A stretch of 64,000 nt of DNA from Limnephilus marmoratus. Taxonomy: Eukaryota > Arthropoda > Insecta > Trichoptera > Limnephilidae. Both the position numbers and the translations under genes were made by a program. Numbering within the stretch: position 1 is the stretch's first letter; every line of letters starts with the position of its first letter. The DNA is taken from assembly GCA_917880885.1 (NCBI GenBank), contig OU862907.1:65963072-66027071 (forward strand). The letters are read 5' to 3'. Of the stretch, positions 9,901 to 21,338 are shown piece after piece. The notes under the pieces were generated by a model. The model worked only from the letters and a program-made list of their open reading frames with translations, searched no databases and was not told the DNA's origin.

Positions 9901-10502
9901 TAGTCAAAGAAGGAGGTGTAGAGTGTGTGAGCAGGAACCTAAGCGATTCCTTCAGAAACTTATTCAGGGTGCTTAGGATGTGAACGTACTAAAAGTCCTG
10001 ACGTCTAGGTGTCTAGGTGGTGAGCTAGGGGGAGAGGGGGGGAGGAAGGTCCCAATCTTCAAGTTTCCGTTTATATCTCGAAAACGGTGTGTTGCAGAGA
10101 AAAATTTTTTAGAATAAGTGAAAGCTCATAAAATTATCTACAACTTTTACAAAGTACGTAATTTACGAAATCCCAGTCGTTTTTGAGTTACACGCTCCAC
10201 AAATATAAATATTTTCGAAAAACATCATTTTACCTCACATTTTTCATCAAACATTCCTTCATATCGTCTAAAATAATCATCATAGAAAGAAATTTAGGTA
10301 TTTGAAAGAAGTTATAAAGAATTTATTTCCCTTTCAGAATATATGTATACATATATGTAAATTAATCTCCAACCAGTAAATATTTACAGAAATTTAATTT
10401 TTTTTTGTAAAATGTTATCATTTTCAGAAAAGCTGTTTTAATCTTATTACAGACACACAACTTTTGTTTGTTCGCCTAATAATATGTGTGACCACACTTT
10501 AA
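9901..10502. other. No gene recognised
   Basis: This is AT-rich sequence with a short purine tract near 10030. No ORF of note, repeat end or RNA gene is recognisable. Confidence 0.5.
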
Positions 10503-10987
10503 GAGCTCGTTCACATTGAGCATATAAATATAAAAGATCATAGCACGCCACATATCGCTCTCCATACAATCCCTTCAGACCGTTCACACCTGAGCGCTTT
10601 AAGGGGTGTTCAGACATCTAATATAGCAGGTATCTGTTGAACCGCGAGCGCATATGTTTCGTGCCGTTCACACGGCGCAGATAAAATATTTCTTCCTATG
10701 GTAGGAGAGGGGGTCAGTTGAATTAGCGAGCGGCCACGGAGTGCGCATTTTTTGTACTGAATCTATGAACTTGACATCTGTCACCCACCGGTCTTGGCAG
10801 CTCCGTAATTAAAATGACCCCCTCTCCTGTTTTCGTCGGAGTGGGGGGCGCTTAACTGTTGGCATATCGCCTCAGGAGCGGTTACGGCGTAAGATGTGCA
10901 TTGTCTATGGTTGATGTGCGCATAAGAGCTCGTTCACATTGAGCATATAAATATAAAAGATCATAGCACGCCACATATCGCTCTCCA

Positions 10988-11873
10988 CAGGGGCGGCCCT
11001 AGGGCGGTGCGAGCGGTGCGACCGCACAGGGCGCCATCGTAAAGGGGGCGCCGAAAACACCCGATCAACGTAGGCGATTTTTCGCCATTTAGGCTACTCA
11101 GGAAGAGAATCGGCCACGAAAAAATCTAAAAGATACAAGATACATACAATTGAAAATGCATTGGTCACTCGGTTTGGACAATTATCTAAATTCAATGATA
11201 CATGGTCTTTTTTGTATAACATTAAAAAAATTCCTGATAATTCTTCATTAGAAAAAGCCTGCGAAGATTTGCAAATCATTTTAACCGATGGGGAAAAATG
11301 TGATGTCTCTAGTTGCGAATTGGTTGAAGAACTTTTGAGCCTCAACCCATTACTAAAATATCTTGACTCAGCAAGCAGAGCCACTACAAGTTTCTCAACT
11401 TATAAAACCACCTAAAAATGATTGGTAGGATATATTCACAAATGTGTGGACATCGCTTCGGATTTTGCTTATCATCCCTGTAACTGTCGCCAAATGAGAA
11501 CGAAGCTTTAGTAAATTAAAACGTACTTACAGTCTGTTAAATAAGAGTCAAATGGCAATACTAAAAATATAATCACGGTGTTAATCTAAAGCTGTGTAAT
11601 AAAAATTAAAAAGGCATAAAAGTGAAAATTCCACTGATCTCAAATTAGAATTGCATACCTATAGGTATATTATTATCATATCTTTACAATTTTAATACTT
11701 TGTTTTGTTCAAAGTTTTGTTTTTTCTGATATTATTTCTCATCTGTCCTACTTGGTACTTTAATTAAAGTTGCGTAACTGCATAGAAAGAGCTCTATTTT
11801 TTGTTAGGAGGGGGGGGGGGGGCGCCATCAAGAGATTTCGCACCACCTAAAAATTTAGCTAGGGCCGCCCCTG
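10988..11873 (+). mobile_element. hAT transposon (decayed), TSD gctctcca
   Basis: Its TIRs are CAGGGGCGGCCCTAG and CTAGGGCCGCCCCTG, with perfect 8-bp TSDs. GGCGCC blocks lie near both ends (11034 and 11822), and a 13-base G run precedes the right one. It carries a remnant of its own transposase. It inserted into the foldback element whose arms flank it. Confidence 0.93.
11161..11560 (+). pseudogene. hAT transposase C-terminal remnant
   Basis: An ORF of about 84 codons ends at 11415. After a frame change the sequence encodes ILLIIPVTVA, one stop, ERSFSKLKRTYLQS. That matches the conserved hAT dimerisation signature (PVT.A..ERSFSKLK..YLRS) of ZMYM1-like transposases. Stops and frameshifts show it is non-functional. 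It lies within the 886-bp hAT element and has the same orientation as the plus strand. Confidence 0.75.
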
Positions 11874-12242
11874 GCTCTCCATACAATCCCTTCAGACCGT
11901 TCACACCTGAGCGCTTTAATTACGGAGCTGCCAAGACCGGTGGGTGACAGATGTCAAGTTCATAGATTCAGTACAAAAAATGCGCACTCCGTGGCCGCTC
12001 GCTAATTCAACTGACCCCCTCTCCTACCATAGGAAGAAATATTTATCTGCGCCGTGTGAACGGCACGAAACATAAGCGCTCGCGGTTCAACAGATACCTG
12101 CTATATTAGATGTCTGAACACCCCTTAAAGCGCTCAGGTGTGAACGGTCTGAAGGGATTGTATGGAGAGCGATATGTGGCGTGCTATGATCTTTTATATT
12201 TATCTGCTCAATGTGAACGAGCTCTATGTCTCTATACGAATA

Positions 12243-12320
12243 TGTACCAGTGACGGATACAGGGGGGGCGCGGGGGGCGCGCGCCCCTTCCCCCTTGCCC
12301 ACCCTAAATACGAGAAAATC
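12243..12320 (+). mobile_element. Possible transposon terminus
   Basis: The segment cagtgacggatacaggggg followed by GC-rich gcgcgcgcccc resembles the left ends of other hAT elements in the window. No matching right end or TSD was found. Confidence 0.35.
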
Positions 12321-12495
12321 TTTCTTCAATCATTCGCTCTACATATCTAAACCATCTAAGCGTCCCTTTCTTAATCTTACTTATTACGCTTGTATCAGCC
12401 TTGCATTATTTTCATATTTTTCTCACACTATCATACATGGCTTTCTATAGCATTTAGTCCTTCCTCTGCCAGTTTCATGCTTCACTGCCATACAA
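12321..12495 (-). pseudogene. Non-LTR reverse transcriptase tail fragment (family L1a)
   Basis: This fragment aligns with part of the minus-strand reverse transcriptase tail at 34996-35352. Shared sequence runs from the 'ctctacatatctaaaccatct' side to 'tcactgccatacaacaggg'. Several indels break the frame. It represents the region between the polymerase and the C-terminal zinc-knuckle-like part of endonuclease/reverse transcriptase proteins. Confidence 0.65.
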
Positions 12496-12499
12496 CAGG

Positions 12500-12707
12500 G
12501 TTGGTACCCAGGCGCGTAGACGGGTAACACGCCAAACGCGTGCCCAACATTTGTACACGGTTGACATTTGTCACATCAGAACGGGTCGTTTCTTCGACTT
12601 GTTCTTGTGTTCAACAGCTCGACTGTGGAATGATTTGCTGGCCTTTGTGTTTTCTCCTTCCTACAACATGGGTCTCTTCAAGACCAATGTTCATTCCTTC
12701 TGTTAAA
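12500..12707 (+). pseudogene. Reverse transcriptase C-terminal tail of another non-LTR family
   Basis: Plus-strand translation gives HIRTGRFFDLFLCSTARLWN, then DLLAFVFSPSYNMGLFKTNV and a stop. This is the typical C-terminus of CR1/Rex-like reverse transcriptases (R.F..SF...ARLWN.LP..VFP..Y....FK..V). No other part of the element is present, consistent with a 5'-truncated retrotransposition. Confidence 0.75.
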
Positions 12708-13560
12708 TATACCTAAAGTTTAAAATATAAAGTTAACAAAAAAAAGTTTTTTGTGAAAAATCACCTCAAGGACGCTGTACAAACCTATAATATATTTCTA
12801 CAATCTTACTTCCAAGTACAAATCAAATCCACACCGCCCGCTTGCCAGCCCGCTCCTTTTATATAATATTATATAGGTAGGTAAATATGCAGTTTAGTCC
12901 ACCTCACGGATAATACGGAACGTTCGTGTTGTCGAAGTTTGATACACGGATAATACGGAATGTTCCTTTTTAACTAATGGACGTAATGGACAATCAAATA
13001 TGACATTTGTCGGAAGTACCAATCTTATAAAATAAACTCGCATTTCATCATAATTTTAAAAAACATCCCAGGTTTTGAATGGTTTGTCTGGCAAGCAGGG
13101 TTTGTCTAGCGGGTTTGTCTAATTATTCTAATACATTTCTTTCCATGTTCTACTGTTATAAATACAGGTACAAACTTGTCAATAATGCATTCACTTTGTT
13201 CAATAAAATAATATTTTTTCTACGTTTGACAGCATTGATTGATTGTCTATGAAATGTTAAAATAAAATGAGAAAATTGTACAGTAATTGGATAAAAGTCT
13301 GTTGAACAATTAAAAAAAAAAAAAACACGATCACACTGAGCGAGTTTACAAGCTACTATCTGGGAAGTTCACTATCTGTTAGTAAATATACCAAACCACC
13401 TACCATCGACGCTTTGGCAGAGACTTGATTCCTGTGAAATATTGAACCTTTGTTCCGCGATAGGTATCTATTATTCACAGCAAACTTTAATGCCGGCCTA
13501 AACTTGGTACGATTCATTCTCGCGCAGTTACTGACTTTAAGACTTCGTCTTCTTCTTTTG
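12708..13560. other. No gene; short repeats only
   Basis: Two copies of 'acggataatacggaa' lie at about 12905 and 12943. A short gggtttgtct repeat lies near 13080, and an A-run at about 13312. Nothing else is recognisable. Confidence 0.5.
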
Positions 13561-14605
13561 AGCCCGGTTGCGACGCCTTAAGAGGATTATAAACGCTAGA
13601 AATATGTCGAATCTCATGCCTGCAAAATTTTAAAATCGAGTGTCTTTTTGCACGAGGCTAGTAAGCGAAAAAAGTGGTTTTTATTTATTTTGTGCATAAT
13701 TTTATAAGAACGAAAAAAAGTTAGAACATAGATAAAGTCAAAAATAGTCTTAGCCGTAAAGGGGTATTTTTAAAAAATTGTTACTTACATTACTTCATAG
13801 TTAAGTCATGAGAAAACATTTTTATTTGTGGTTTACGCTTATATTTTTTGTTACGTAAATAATAATTTTATTGTAATTCCAATACATAGATAAAGTAGTT
13901 AAAGCTTCAATTTATCCGTAGCATATTTTTTGATGTTCATACTGTAAGCCGATTCGTCGTAAAGACTAATCAAAATAGTATCTAAATAGGATTTCACGTA
14001 TATATTCATCTTAAGGCTCTGCAACCGGGCCCGAAAAGAAGAAGAAGGAGAGATACGAAATTACGAATGTTAGAGGAGAGCGCTAACATTTGCAGCGACA
14101 AAATCGACGCAAAAATTGCGAAAATGTTTAATAAAACACGACTCGTTTAAAATAGAGCAAAAAGCTCGCGGGCATTATCTTAAACAGCATTTAAAGACAC
14201 TGTGAATTTTTTCATACATTTAACTTGTAAAATAACTGAAACAAACATGTTAATAATAATTTTTGGAGCATACTTTGCGATTTTTTTCTATCGAGGGAAT
14301 TTTATATAATTTGCGTTTCGGCGCGGGCAAAGTCTAGATATTATCTTCAAAAATAACATATATTTTTTTAAGAGCTTTAAAACTTACCGTGTTTAAGGGA
14401 AATATGTAATAAATCGGTACAAATCCGAGTTGCGGGCCCTTAAAGCGCGGTACAACCGCTCAAAAAGAAGAAGATGGAGAGATATGTACCTAATTACGAA
14501 TGTTGGAGAGAGTGTGCTAATATTTAAAACGATAAAATTGAAGCGAAAGTTGTGAAAATGTTTAATAAAACACGACTCGTTTAAAATAGATATCTTGTGG
14601 GGAAT
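13545..14605. repeat. Dispersed repeat C, two copies flanked by an inverted motif
   Basis: A unit beginning aagaagaagg-agagata and containing 'gaaaatgtttaataaaacac' and 'ctatcgagggaa' spans about 14035-14455. It restarts at 14465 and is cut at about 14600. The same family recurs at 27300-27715. At 13545-13575 cttcttcttttgagcccggttgc is the inverted counterpart of gcaaccgggcccgaaaagaagaag at 14020, so 13545-14045 may be one palindromically bounded element. Confidence 0.65.
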
Positions 14606-15183
14606 ATCTCAAATAGGGTTCCATATTGCCAACAAGAAGTTGACTAAGAATCTAGTCAATCTAATCAACTCTCAACTCAACATCATCAGTTAGTTAGTTA
14701 GTTCAAACATTTCGTATGCAAGTAGTAATACACAGACAACATACATATTATAGCAAGCGTAATATACAGGTATAATTTATTTATATACCTATACCTACAT
14801 ATATATGTAGATTATACGATGTGTGCCTTGTGTTTTGTGGTCAGAGGCTGAATTAATAATAACATACTCGTATGTTAGTTAAAATATGACTAATTTCGGG
14901 AATAATACATTTGAAAGAAAACCACGATTGATATCAAGTTTTGAAGTTGAAAGTGAATATTTATTAAAGTATGATTTTATGATTCATACTGGACTGTGTT
15001 TTGCAGATAGGAACTGCTATTGGGAGGACAGATAACCAGCTTTGTAACGTATGAAGAACACTTCCATTTGTTTTTTTGTAAAACCATTCGACCTAATATA
15101 CGATGACTTTACCGCTTGAGTGAATTAATTTTAACAAAATTAAAATCTTAAATGCATATTTTTTGCATGTATTTTGATCTCCC
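14606..15183. other. No gene recognised
   Basis: AT-rich sequence with a short (gtta)n tract near 14690. No ORF, TIR or RNA gene was identified. Confidence 0.5.
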
Positions 15184-17532
15184 CAGTGGCGTAGCGTGGG
15201 GGGGGGCGGGGGGGGGGGGGGGGGGGGGGCGGCCCGCCCCGGGCGGCACTTTTAAGGGGGGCGGCAAATTTTCACAATAAATAATAATATTATCTTGGAA
15301 AAATTTAAACCATTTCAAATCATTATTTAAAAATGTTATACGATACTTTCGTTTACGAATCCAACAATTTTTATTATTATTTATTAAAAATTACAATAAT
15401 TTTATTTTTTTTAGCTGCAAATTTCCCAATTCGTAGGAAAACCGTACGCATGTTATGAGAGTAATACTAATTAAAGCTGATATCTCGCAAACAGATTCAC
15501 TCTTAATTAAAACCAGAATTGTGTTCAGAATGTATTAACGAATTAATTTCATTTATGTATTCATCTGCTGGTACATTTCGAAAGAGACCATTATTTTAAT
15601 CGAAGTGCAGTTATAAAATTCTACTTGCAGACTATGTATGTGCTGCCAATATCAAAGAGAAACCATTTTCATATTCTGAGTGTAGTTTTAATTCGCAAAA
15701 TATAGATTTAATTTAACCCGTTTAATCACAGGAGACACATATTGTCCCACACATTTAATTTTAAGATAAAATGTGAAATTATGTCCCACACATTTAATTA
15801 AAATAAATTTGTGATTGCGAAATAGTTAAGATACAGTTTTATTACATTTAAAAAAAAAAGGAATCTGTATTTAAAATTTTAAGTTTATTCTATTAGGTAC
15901 TTTAATTCGAATATTCGCAGGCGTGTATTTTTGAGCCAATCCACATTTTCAATATCAGGGTTAAACCAGTTTTCAGAATGTAAAATTACTTTTGAGGATT
16001 CAACTGCTGACACGATTCAAAGGAAAATATTATCTTATTCGAAGTTCAGTTATAAAATTCTAGTTGCAGACTCTGTATCCTGTACCTGCTGCCAGAATCA
16101 GAGAAAAACCATTATCATGTTCGGAGTGTACTTTTAATTCGCCGCATACAGACTTAATTCAAACCCATTTTGTGTTGAGAACGTAAATTTCCAGTTCATC
16201 AATTTGGATTTATCTGTATGTTGACACATTTCAAAGGAAAACATCCTATTATTTGAAGTTCAGTTATAATATTCTATTTGCAGACTATGTATATGCTGCA
16301 AGAATCAAAGTAAAGCCATTTTCATGTTCTGAGTGTAGTTTAAATTCGCCAGGTACAGATTTAATGTAAACCAGTACAGAATGTAAAATTCCAGTTGGAT
16401 TCATCTGTTGACACATTTCGAAGGAAAGCATTCTGTTATTGGATGTGCAGTTATAAAATTCTATTTGCAGACTATTTATTTAATGCCAGAATCATAATAA
16501 AACCATTTTAATGTTCTGAGTGTAGATTAAATTCACCACATTCGAACTGGTTTTGTGTTCAGAATACAACGATAAATTAAATAACGTGTTGCAGATTCAT
16601 CGTGCATCGAGTGAAGTTTTACATTTGAGTTACATAATGCTGTAAAATTCTGAGAAATTGTTTGTTGCGTGTGTAACTATTATTTGGGGACTCTAACGCA
16701 GTATCAATAAATCAACTTTGGAGTAGAATTTATAAACATGATTTTAGTTAAAAGAATACTCGTCAAATGTGATTTTTTTTAAATCCGGCTGGTATATAAT
16801 TAGGTCATAATACAAAAATGGGATTTCCGAATACAACCCCACCCTTCATCCCGCCGCCGCTTGAAGTACCCAAATAAGTGGGCGGCGAAATTTTCCTACG
16901 CCCCGATGTTCTGAGTGTAGTTTTGATTCACCACATACAGATTTAATTAAAACCAGTTTCGTTTTCAGAATGTAAGTGCCGGCAGAATCAAAGAAAAACC
17001 CAGTTCATGTTCTGAGTGTAGTTTCAATTCACTGCATACAGATTTAATTAAAACCATCTTGTATTCAGGATGTAAGTGCCGCTAGAATCAAAGAAAAACC
17101 ATCTATTTGTTCTGAGTTTAGTTTTGATACACCGCATAATTGGTTTAATTTAAACCAGTTTTGTGTTATCAACATAACAATAAGTTGCCGATACATCGTG
17201 TACCTAGTGAAGCTTTGCATTTGAGTTGCATTCCATATTTATGCGTGATAAAGATGCAAATTCTATTACAGGCATACCACTCTCAATTTCTGAGAGCAGT
17301 TATATATAAATTTGTAGTAGAATTTATAAGCATGATTTTATTGATAGAGTACTCGATACATGGAATTATAAAAATCGGTATGAAAAAATTGAAAATATCT
17401 ACCCCCCCCCCCCCCCCGGTCAGCACTTGAAAATTTGCGGAAGAAGTACCTGTAGAAGGTAGAAGTTGGGGGGGGGGGGGGCGGCAAAATTTGCCTCCGC
17501 CCCGGGCGGCCGAAACCCACGCTACGCTACTG
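15184..17532 (+). mobile_element. hAT-type element carrying decayed zinc-finger repeats
   Basis: The TIRs are CAGTGGCGTAGCGTGG and CCACGCTACGCTACTG. Both ends have long G runs and a gggcggc block just inside. The left TSD is gatctccc. The right copy, ggtctccc, is found at 18598-18605 because a second element landed inside it. The interior has at least seven degenerate repeats (about 15655-17140) whose best frame reads KPFSCSECSFNSPHTDLIK, a C2H2-like knuckle. Stops and shifts between repeats show it is not expressed as one protein. A second truncated terminus (gcggcgaaattttcctacgcccc, about 16880-16905) suggests a chimeric or tandem copy. Confidence 0.75.
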
Positions 17533-17538
17533 GGTCTC

Positions 17539-18595
17539 GGAATAATTTCGGTTTACGGAAGGTCTTCCAAAATAATTTATTTTTATTTTTTTATACTAAT
17601 TATGGGCCGGAAAATCCAAAACTGAAAGAATTTTTTTTCGGAAAGCAATATTAACAAAGTTACACGACTTTAAAATTTTCTATAGGCACACATGAAAATC
17701 GACATATTGGAAGTATTATGACAGTTTAAAGTCATAGATAAACTAGAAAAATGTTTTACCACACAAAATTAAATGTTACCATGCAATAATATCATCAAAC
17801 ATACCTTATAAATCGACGAAGTATGAAAATTCGTAGTCTTAAAAATGCGTAACCTAACCTAACGCTAGGTTTGTGTAACATGGTTTGTGCCCCTTTATAC
17901 CGCCTGCTCGCGTCCCTAACCTAACCTAACCTAACGCTAGGTTTGTGTAACATGGTTTGTGCCCCTTTATACCGCCTGCTCGCGTCACGGCAAAAAAACA
18001 TCCCTGTTTTCCAGTAGTTTAGCGGCTACGCTAGGTTTGTGTAACATGGTTTGTGCCCCTTTATACCGCCTGCTCGCGTCACGGCAAAAAAACATCCCTG
18101 TTTTCAAGTAGTTTAGCGGCTACGCTAGGTTTGTGTAACATGGTTTGTGCCCCTTTATACCGCCTGCTCGCGTCAATTTTAAAAAACAGCCTACGTTTTC
18201 AAATAGTTTAACGGCTACGCTAGGTTTGTGTCACATGGTTTGTGCCCCTTTATACCGCCTGCTCGCGTCAATTTAAAAAAATATCCCTGTTTTCAAGTAG
18301 TTTAGCGTTTACGCCAAAAGTGAGTAAAATTTATAAAAAATAATTACTTAAGTTAGTTATTGATATGGCAACACTTAATTTTATGTGGCTGTTTCTATGA
18401 CTTTAAACTGTCATAATACTTCCAATATGTCGATTTTCATGTATGCGTATAGAAAATTTTAAAGTCGTGTAACTTTGTTAATATTGCTTTCCGAAAAAAA
18501 ATTCTTTCGGATTCGGATTCTCCAGCCAATAGTTAGTATAAAAAAAAAAAAGTTTTATTATTTTGGAAGACCTTCCGTAAACCGAAATTAAGCCC
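17539..18595. mobile_element. hAT MITE with long TIRs and internal minisatellite
   Basis: Arms of about 200 bp are inverted copies of each other (left taatttcggtttacggaagg, right ccttccgtaaaccgaaatta). The flanks show a perfect 8-bp TSD tgggtctc at 17531-17538 and 18596-18603. No ORF of note. The centre is a five-copy tandem repeat that includes telomere-like cctaa pentamers. Confidence 0.88.
17864..18305. repeat. Internal minisatellite, five copies of about 94 bp
   Basis: Units begin gctaggtttgtgtaacatgg at 17864, 17936, 18030, 18124 and 18219. Spacings are 72, 94, 94 and 95. The first two units are bordered by (cctaa)n tracts, up to four consecutive pentamers at 17914-17934. Confidence 0.9.
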
Positions 18596-18605
18596 TGGGT
18601 CTCCC

Positions 18606-19305
18606 CCGACATAAATACTCACTTTTCGTAATAATAAATAGATGTTTAAATAAAAAATATTCCGTCTTAACGAGTAAGCGGTTTTATGCATAAATAATAT
18701 TATACATTTCAAACAATTAACACAAAACCTTGACAAATTATATACCTAAACCTTCCTCGTGAATCACTCTATCTATTGGTGAAAACCGCATTAAAATTGT
18801 TGAATTATTTTTGAGTTTATCGCGAACAGACAGACATTCGCGTCGGAGGACTTTAATTTAAACAAACCACTAGGTAGGTAGGTACCTATAACAACTTATG
18901 GCTATAAATTGCATCATCCATCGCTTCATCGGTCACTGATACGCAACTACCTATATGTACCTACAATGATTTGACTTGTGATGAATACGATGCTGCGAAA
19001 AATATCATTAAAAGTGATAAAAAAAATTGTACGTTAGGTTAGGTTATGGGCTGTTTAAAATTCTACGTTAGGTTAGGTTATGGGCTGTTTCCTTTTATTT
19101 TAATTTCATAACCTATGACTTTCCAAAAGGGGTGTTGAAATGTCACTTTGTTGAATTGTCGTGAAACCGGGAAAACGGTGACACTACAGTTGACCCGCCG
19201 ACAATTGCTGGCACCCCAAAATGATATTTAGGTAAGTATTATAAAATTTTAATTTTTGTGCATTATCTACCCATTTCAAACGTAAAATCGATTTCAAAAA
19301 TACCT
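18606..19305. other. No gene; a 40-bp duplication with TTAGG-like pentamers
   Basis: The segment 'acgttaggttaggttatggg' followed by ctgttt occurs twice, at about 19031 and 19062. Nothing coding was seen. Confidence 0.55.
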
Positions 19306-21049
19306 TGTAGCGCGCCGTTTTTACGCTTGCCACTACACCATCTCTTTCCCCCGTACAGCGCCATCCTGCTCACCCACCCCTAAGCAAACCAGGATGCGCC
19401 GACGCCTTCTGCGCATCTCCCACCCTCGAGCCGCTACATAAACCACACCCCGCAACAAGGAATGGGCTATATAACCGGCTGCGCGCCCTAAATCCGTCAG
19501 TTCGTCTGCAGCTCGCTCTTGGCTATTACGCTCCCTTAGTTGCGCTTCGTCCTCTGGCACGACCCTCTAAGGCCGTGGTCGTCAAACTGCGGCCCGCGGC
19601 CGATATTTGTGCGGCCCGCACAATTATCTGGCGTTTTCTTTTTAAATATATATTTTTTCAAGTACAATTATAGATACTATAGGTACTTTTTTTGCGGCCC
19701 GCACAAATATCTGGCGTTTTCTTTTTAAATATTTTTTTTTATGTACAATTATGTTATCCGTTTTTTGCGGCCCGCACAAATATCTGTCGTTTTCTTTTTA
19801 AATATATATATTTTTTTGTACAATTATATTATCCGTTTTTTGCGGCCCGCACAAATATCGGGCGTTTTCTTTTTAAATATATATTTTTTCAAGTAAGTAC
19901 AATTATAGATACTATCCGTTTTTTTGCGGCCCGCACAAATATCTGCGGTTTTCTTTTTAAATTTTTTTTTCATGTACAATTATATTATCCGTTTTTTTGC
20001 GGCCCGCCCAAATATCTGGCGTTTTCTTTTTAAATATATATTTTTTCAAGTACAATTATAGACACTATCCGGTTTTTTGCGGCCCGCACAAATATCTATT
20101 TAAATTTTTATATAATTTTTTTTTTCGTGTACAATTAATTATATTATCCATTTTTTTTTACAATAATTATATTGTCGTTTGAGACTTTCAGGAGGGTAGT
20201 AGAAGACCCGGAGAAAATTAGAGGGTGTAGAGATGGCACAGTAAGGGGGTAAGTAGGTATAAAAAATGGTCTAAAAAAGACCAAAAAACACGCTTATCGC
20301 GTACTAATAAAGCAAAATAAACTTTAATATTGGTTAATTTTTGTTATTGTATGTATTGTAATCATTTTTATCACGTGGGCGAAAATTCACACATTTCGAT
20401 AGTTCGGAAAGTGGATGAAAATTGAACTGAAAGATTCCGTCTTTTTTAAATGCAATATAATGATTTTACGTGTATTATTATTTTTAAGAATTGACATTAT
20501 ACCCATGAACACAAGAAGGAAGGAAGTAGCAACCCGTTACTTAAAATACAAAATAATTACTTTTTCAACTTCCTAAACAAAAAGATACAGCACCCCCCCC
20601 CCCCCCCCCCCCCTCCCCCGAAATCATAAGTGTGCGGCCCGCGGTGATACCTCACATTGTCCTATGTGGCCCTTGACCAGAAAAGTGTGACGACCGCTGC
20701 TCTAAGGAGTATTCTACTACCATAAGTAAAGCCCCAACCAGACCCCCGACTGCTGCCTTAGTTGCGCTTCGTCCTCTGGCACGACCCTCTAAGGAGTATT
20801 CTACTACCATAAGTAAAGCACCAACCAGACCCCCGACTGCTGCCTTAGTTGCGCTTCGTCCTATGGTACGACCCTCTAAGCAGAACCACAGTCAGCTTTT
20901 GTTGTTCCCAAAGCCTAACGGCAAGGTTCCCTCCGATCCCTTGCTCAGTTAATTAGTGAATTGATACATTGTGACTATTTTTACCATATTATGTGATCTG
21001 TGAACTTACTTTCTTAAATAAATAACCTTTTACCAACAATTGTGTTATA
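19306..21049 (+). mobile_element. Probable solo LTR, interrupted by a MITE
   Basis: The sequence starts TGTAGCGCGCCG and has a promoter-like gggctatataaccggc at about 19467. Downstream are GC-rich leader-like sequence and an aataaataacctttt polyadenylation-like end near 21018. A candidate 4-5 bp TSD, acct(t), flanks it at 19302-19306 and 21050-21054. It contains an 84-bp tandem repeat (gagtattctactaccataag units) at 20707-20880. No gag/pol follows, so it is either a solo LTR or a misassigned non-coding element. Boundaries are tentative. Confidence 0.55.
19573..20699. mobile_element. hAT MITE built of tandem repeats, TSD ctctaagg
   Basis: The left end is CCGTGGTCGTCAAAC and the right end, read inward, is CAGCGGTCGTCACAC. 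Perfect 8-bp TSDs flank it at 19565-19572 and 20700-20707. The left half is about seven diverged copies of a 75-80 bp unit beginning tttttgcggcccgcacaaat. The right third is AT-rich with a roughly 20-base C run. The ORFs encoding repeated CGPHK/FFLN peptides are repeat artefacts. It inserted into the solo-LTR candidate. Confidence 0.9.
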
Positions 21050-21054
21050 ACCTT

Positions 21055-21338
21055 TAATACTTCTTCTTCGATGGCGCTACAGCCCATATCGAGCTTTGGC
21101 CTCCCTGCAACAGTCGCCTCCAACTCCTCCTGTCCTCAGCGGCTGACTTCCAATTTGGTACCTGGAGAAGCTGTGCTGCATCCCCTCTTACTTCGTCTTC
21201 CCACCTCAGTCTGGGTCTTCCCACTTTTCTCTTTCCACCTGGGTGTCCAGTCAAAATTCTTTTTGGGACGCGTGTATCCGGCATTCTCTGTACATGCCCA
21301 GCCCATCTCAGCCTGAGGAGTCTCATATGTGTTGACAT
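21055..21338 (-). pseudogene. Endonuclease/reverse-transcriptase C-terminal tail
   Basis: The 94-codon ORF reads RLLRLRWAGHVQRMPDTRVP, later GKRKVGRPRLRWEDEVRGD. This is the hallmark C-terminal segment of a large class of non-LTR endonuclease/reverse transcriptases (LRW.GHV.RM...R...GRP..RW.D.V). It ends close to a gaagaagaag 3' terminus. Only the tail is present, so it is a 5'-truncated insertion next to the LTR candidate. Confidence 0.82.

Larger units (their letters stand above)
10503..12225. mobile_element. Large foldback (palindromic) element
   Basis: The left terminus agagctcgttcacattgag and its complement at 12207-12225 begin arms that match for several hundred bases. Matching internal blocks include the cacccaccggtcttggcagc region and the ctcctaccataggaag region. 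The terminal 65 bp are repeated in direct orientation at 10925, so the left arm may be two copies in tandem. A hAT element sits between the arms. No protein is encoded by the arms. Confidence 0.75.

Noticed and set aside
19540..20182. ORFs with repeated cysteine/phenylalanine-rich peptides (up to 113 codons)
   Set aside because: These are readings of the 75-80 bp tandem repeat in the hAT MITE; the periodic peptide is a repeat artefact.
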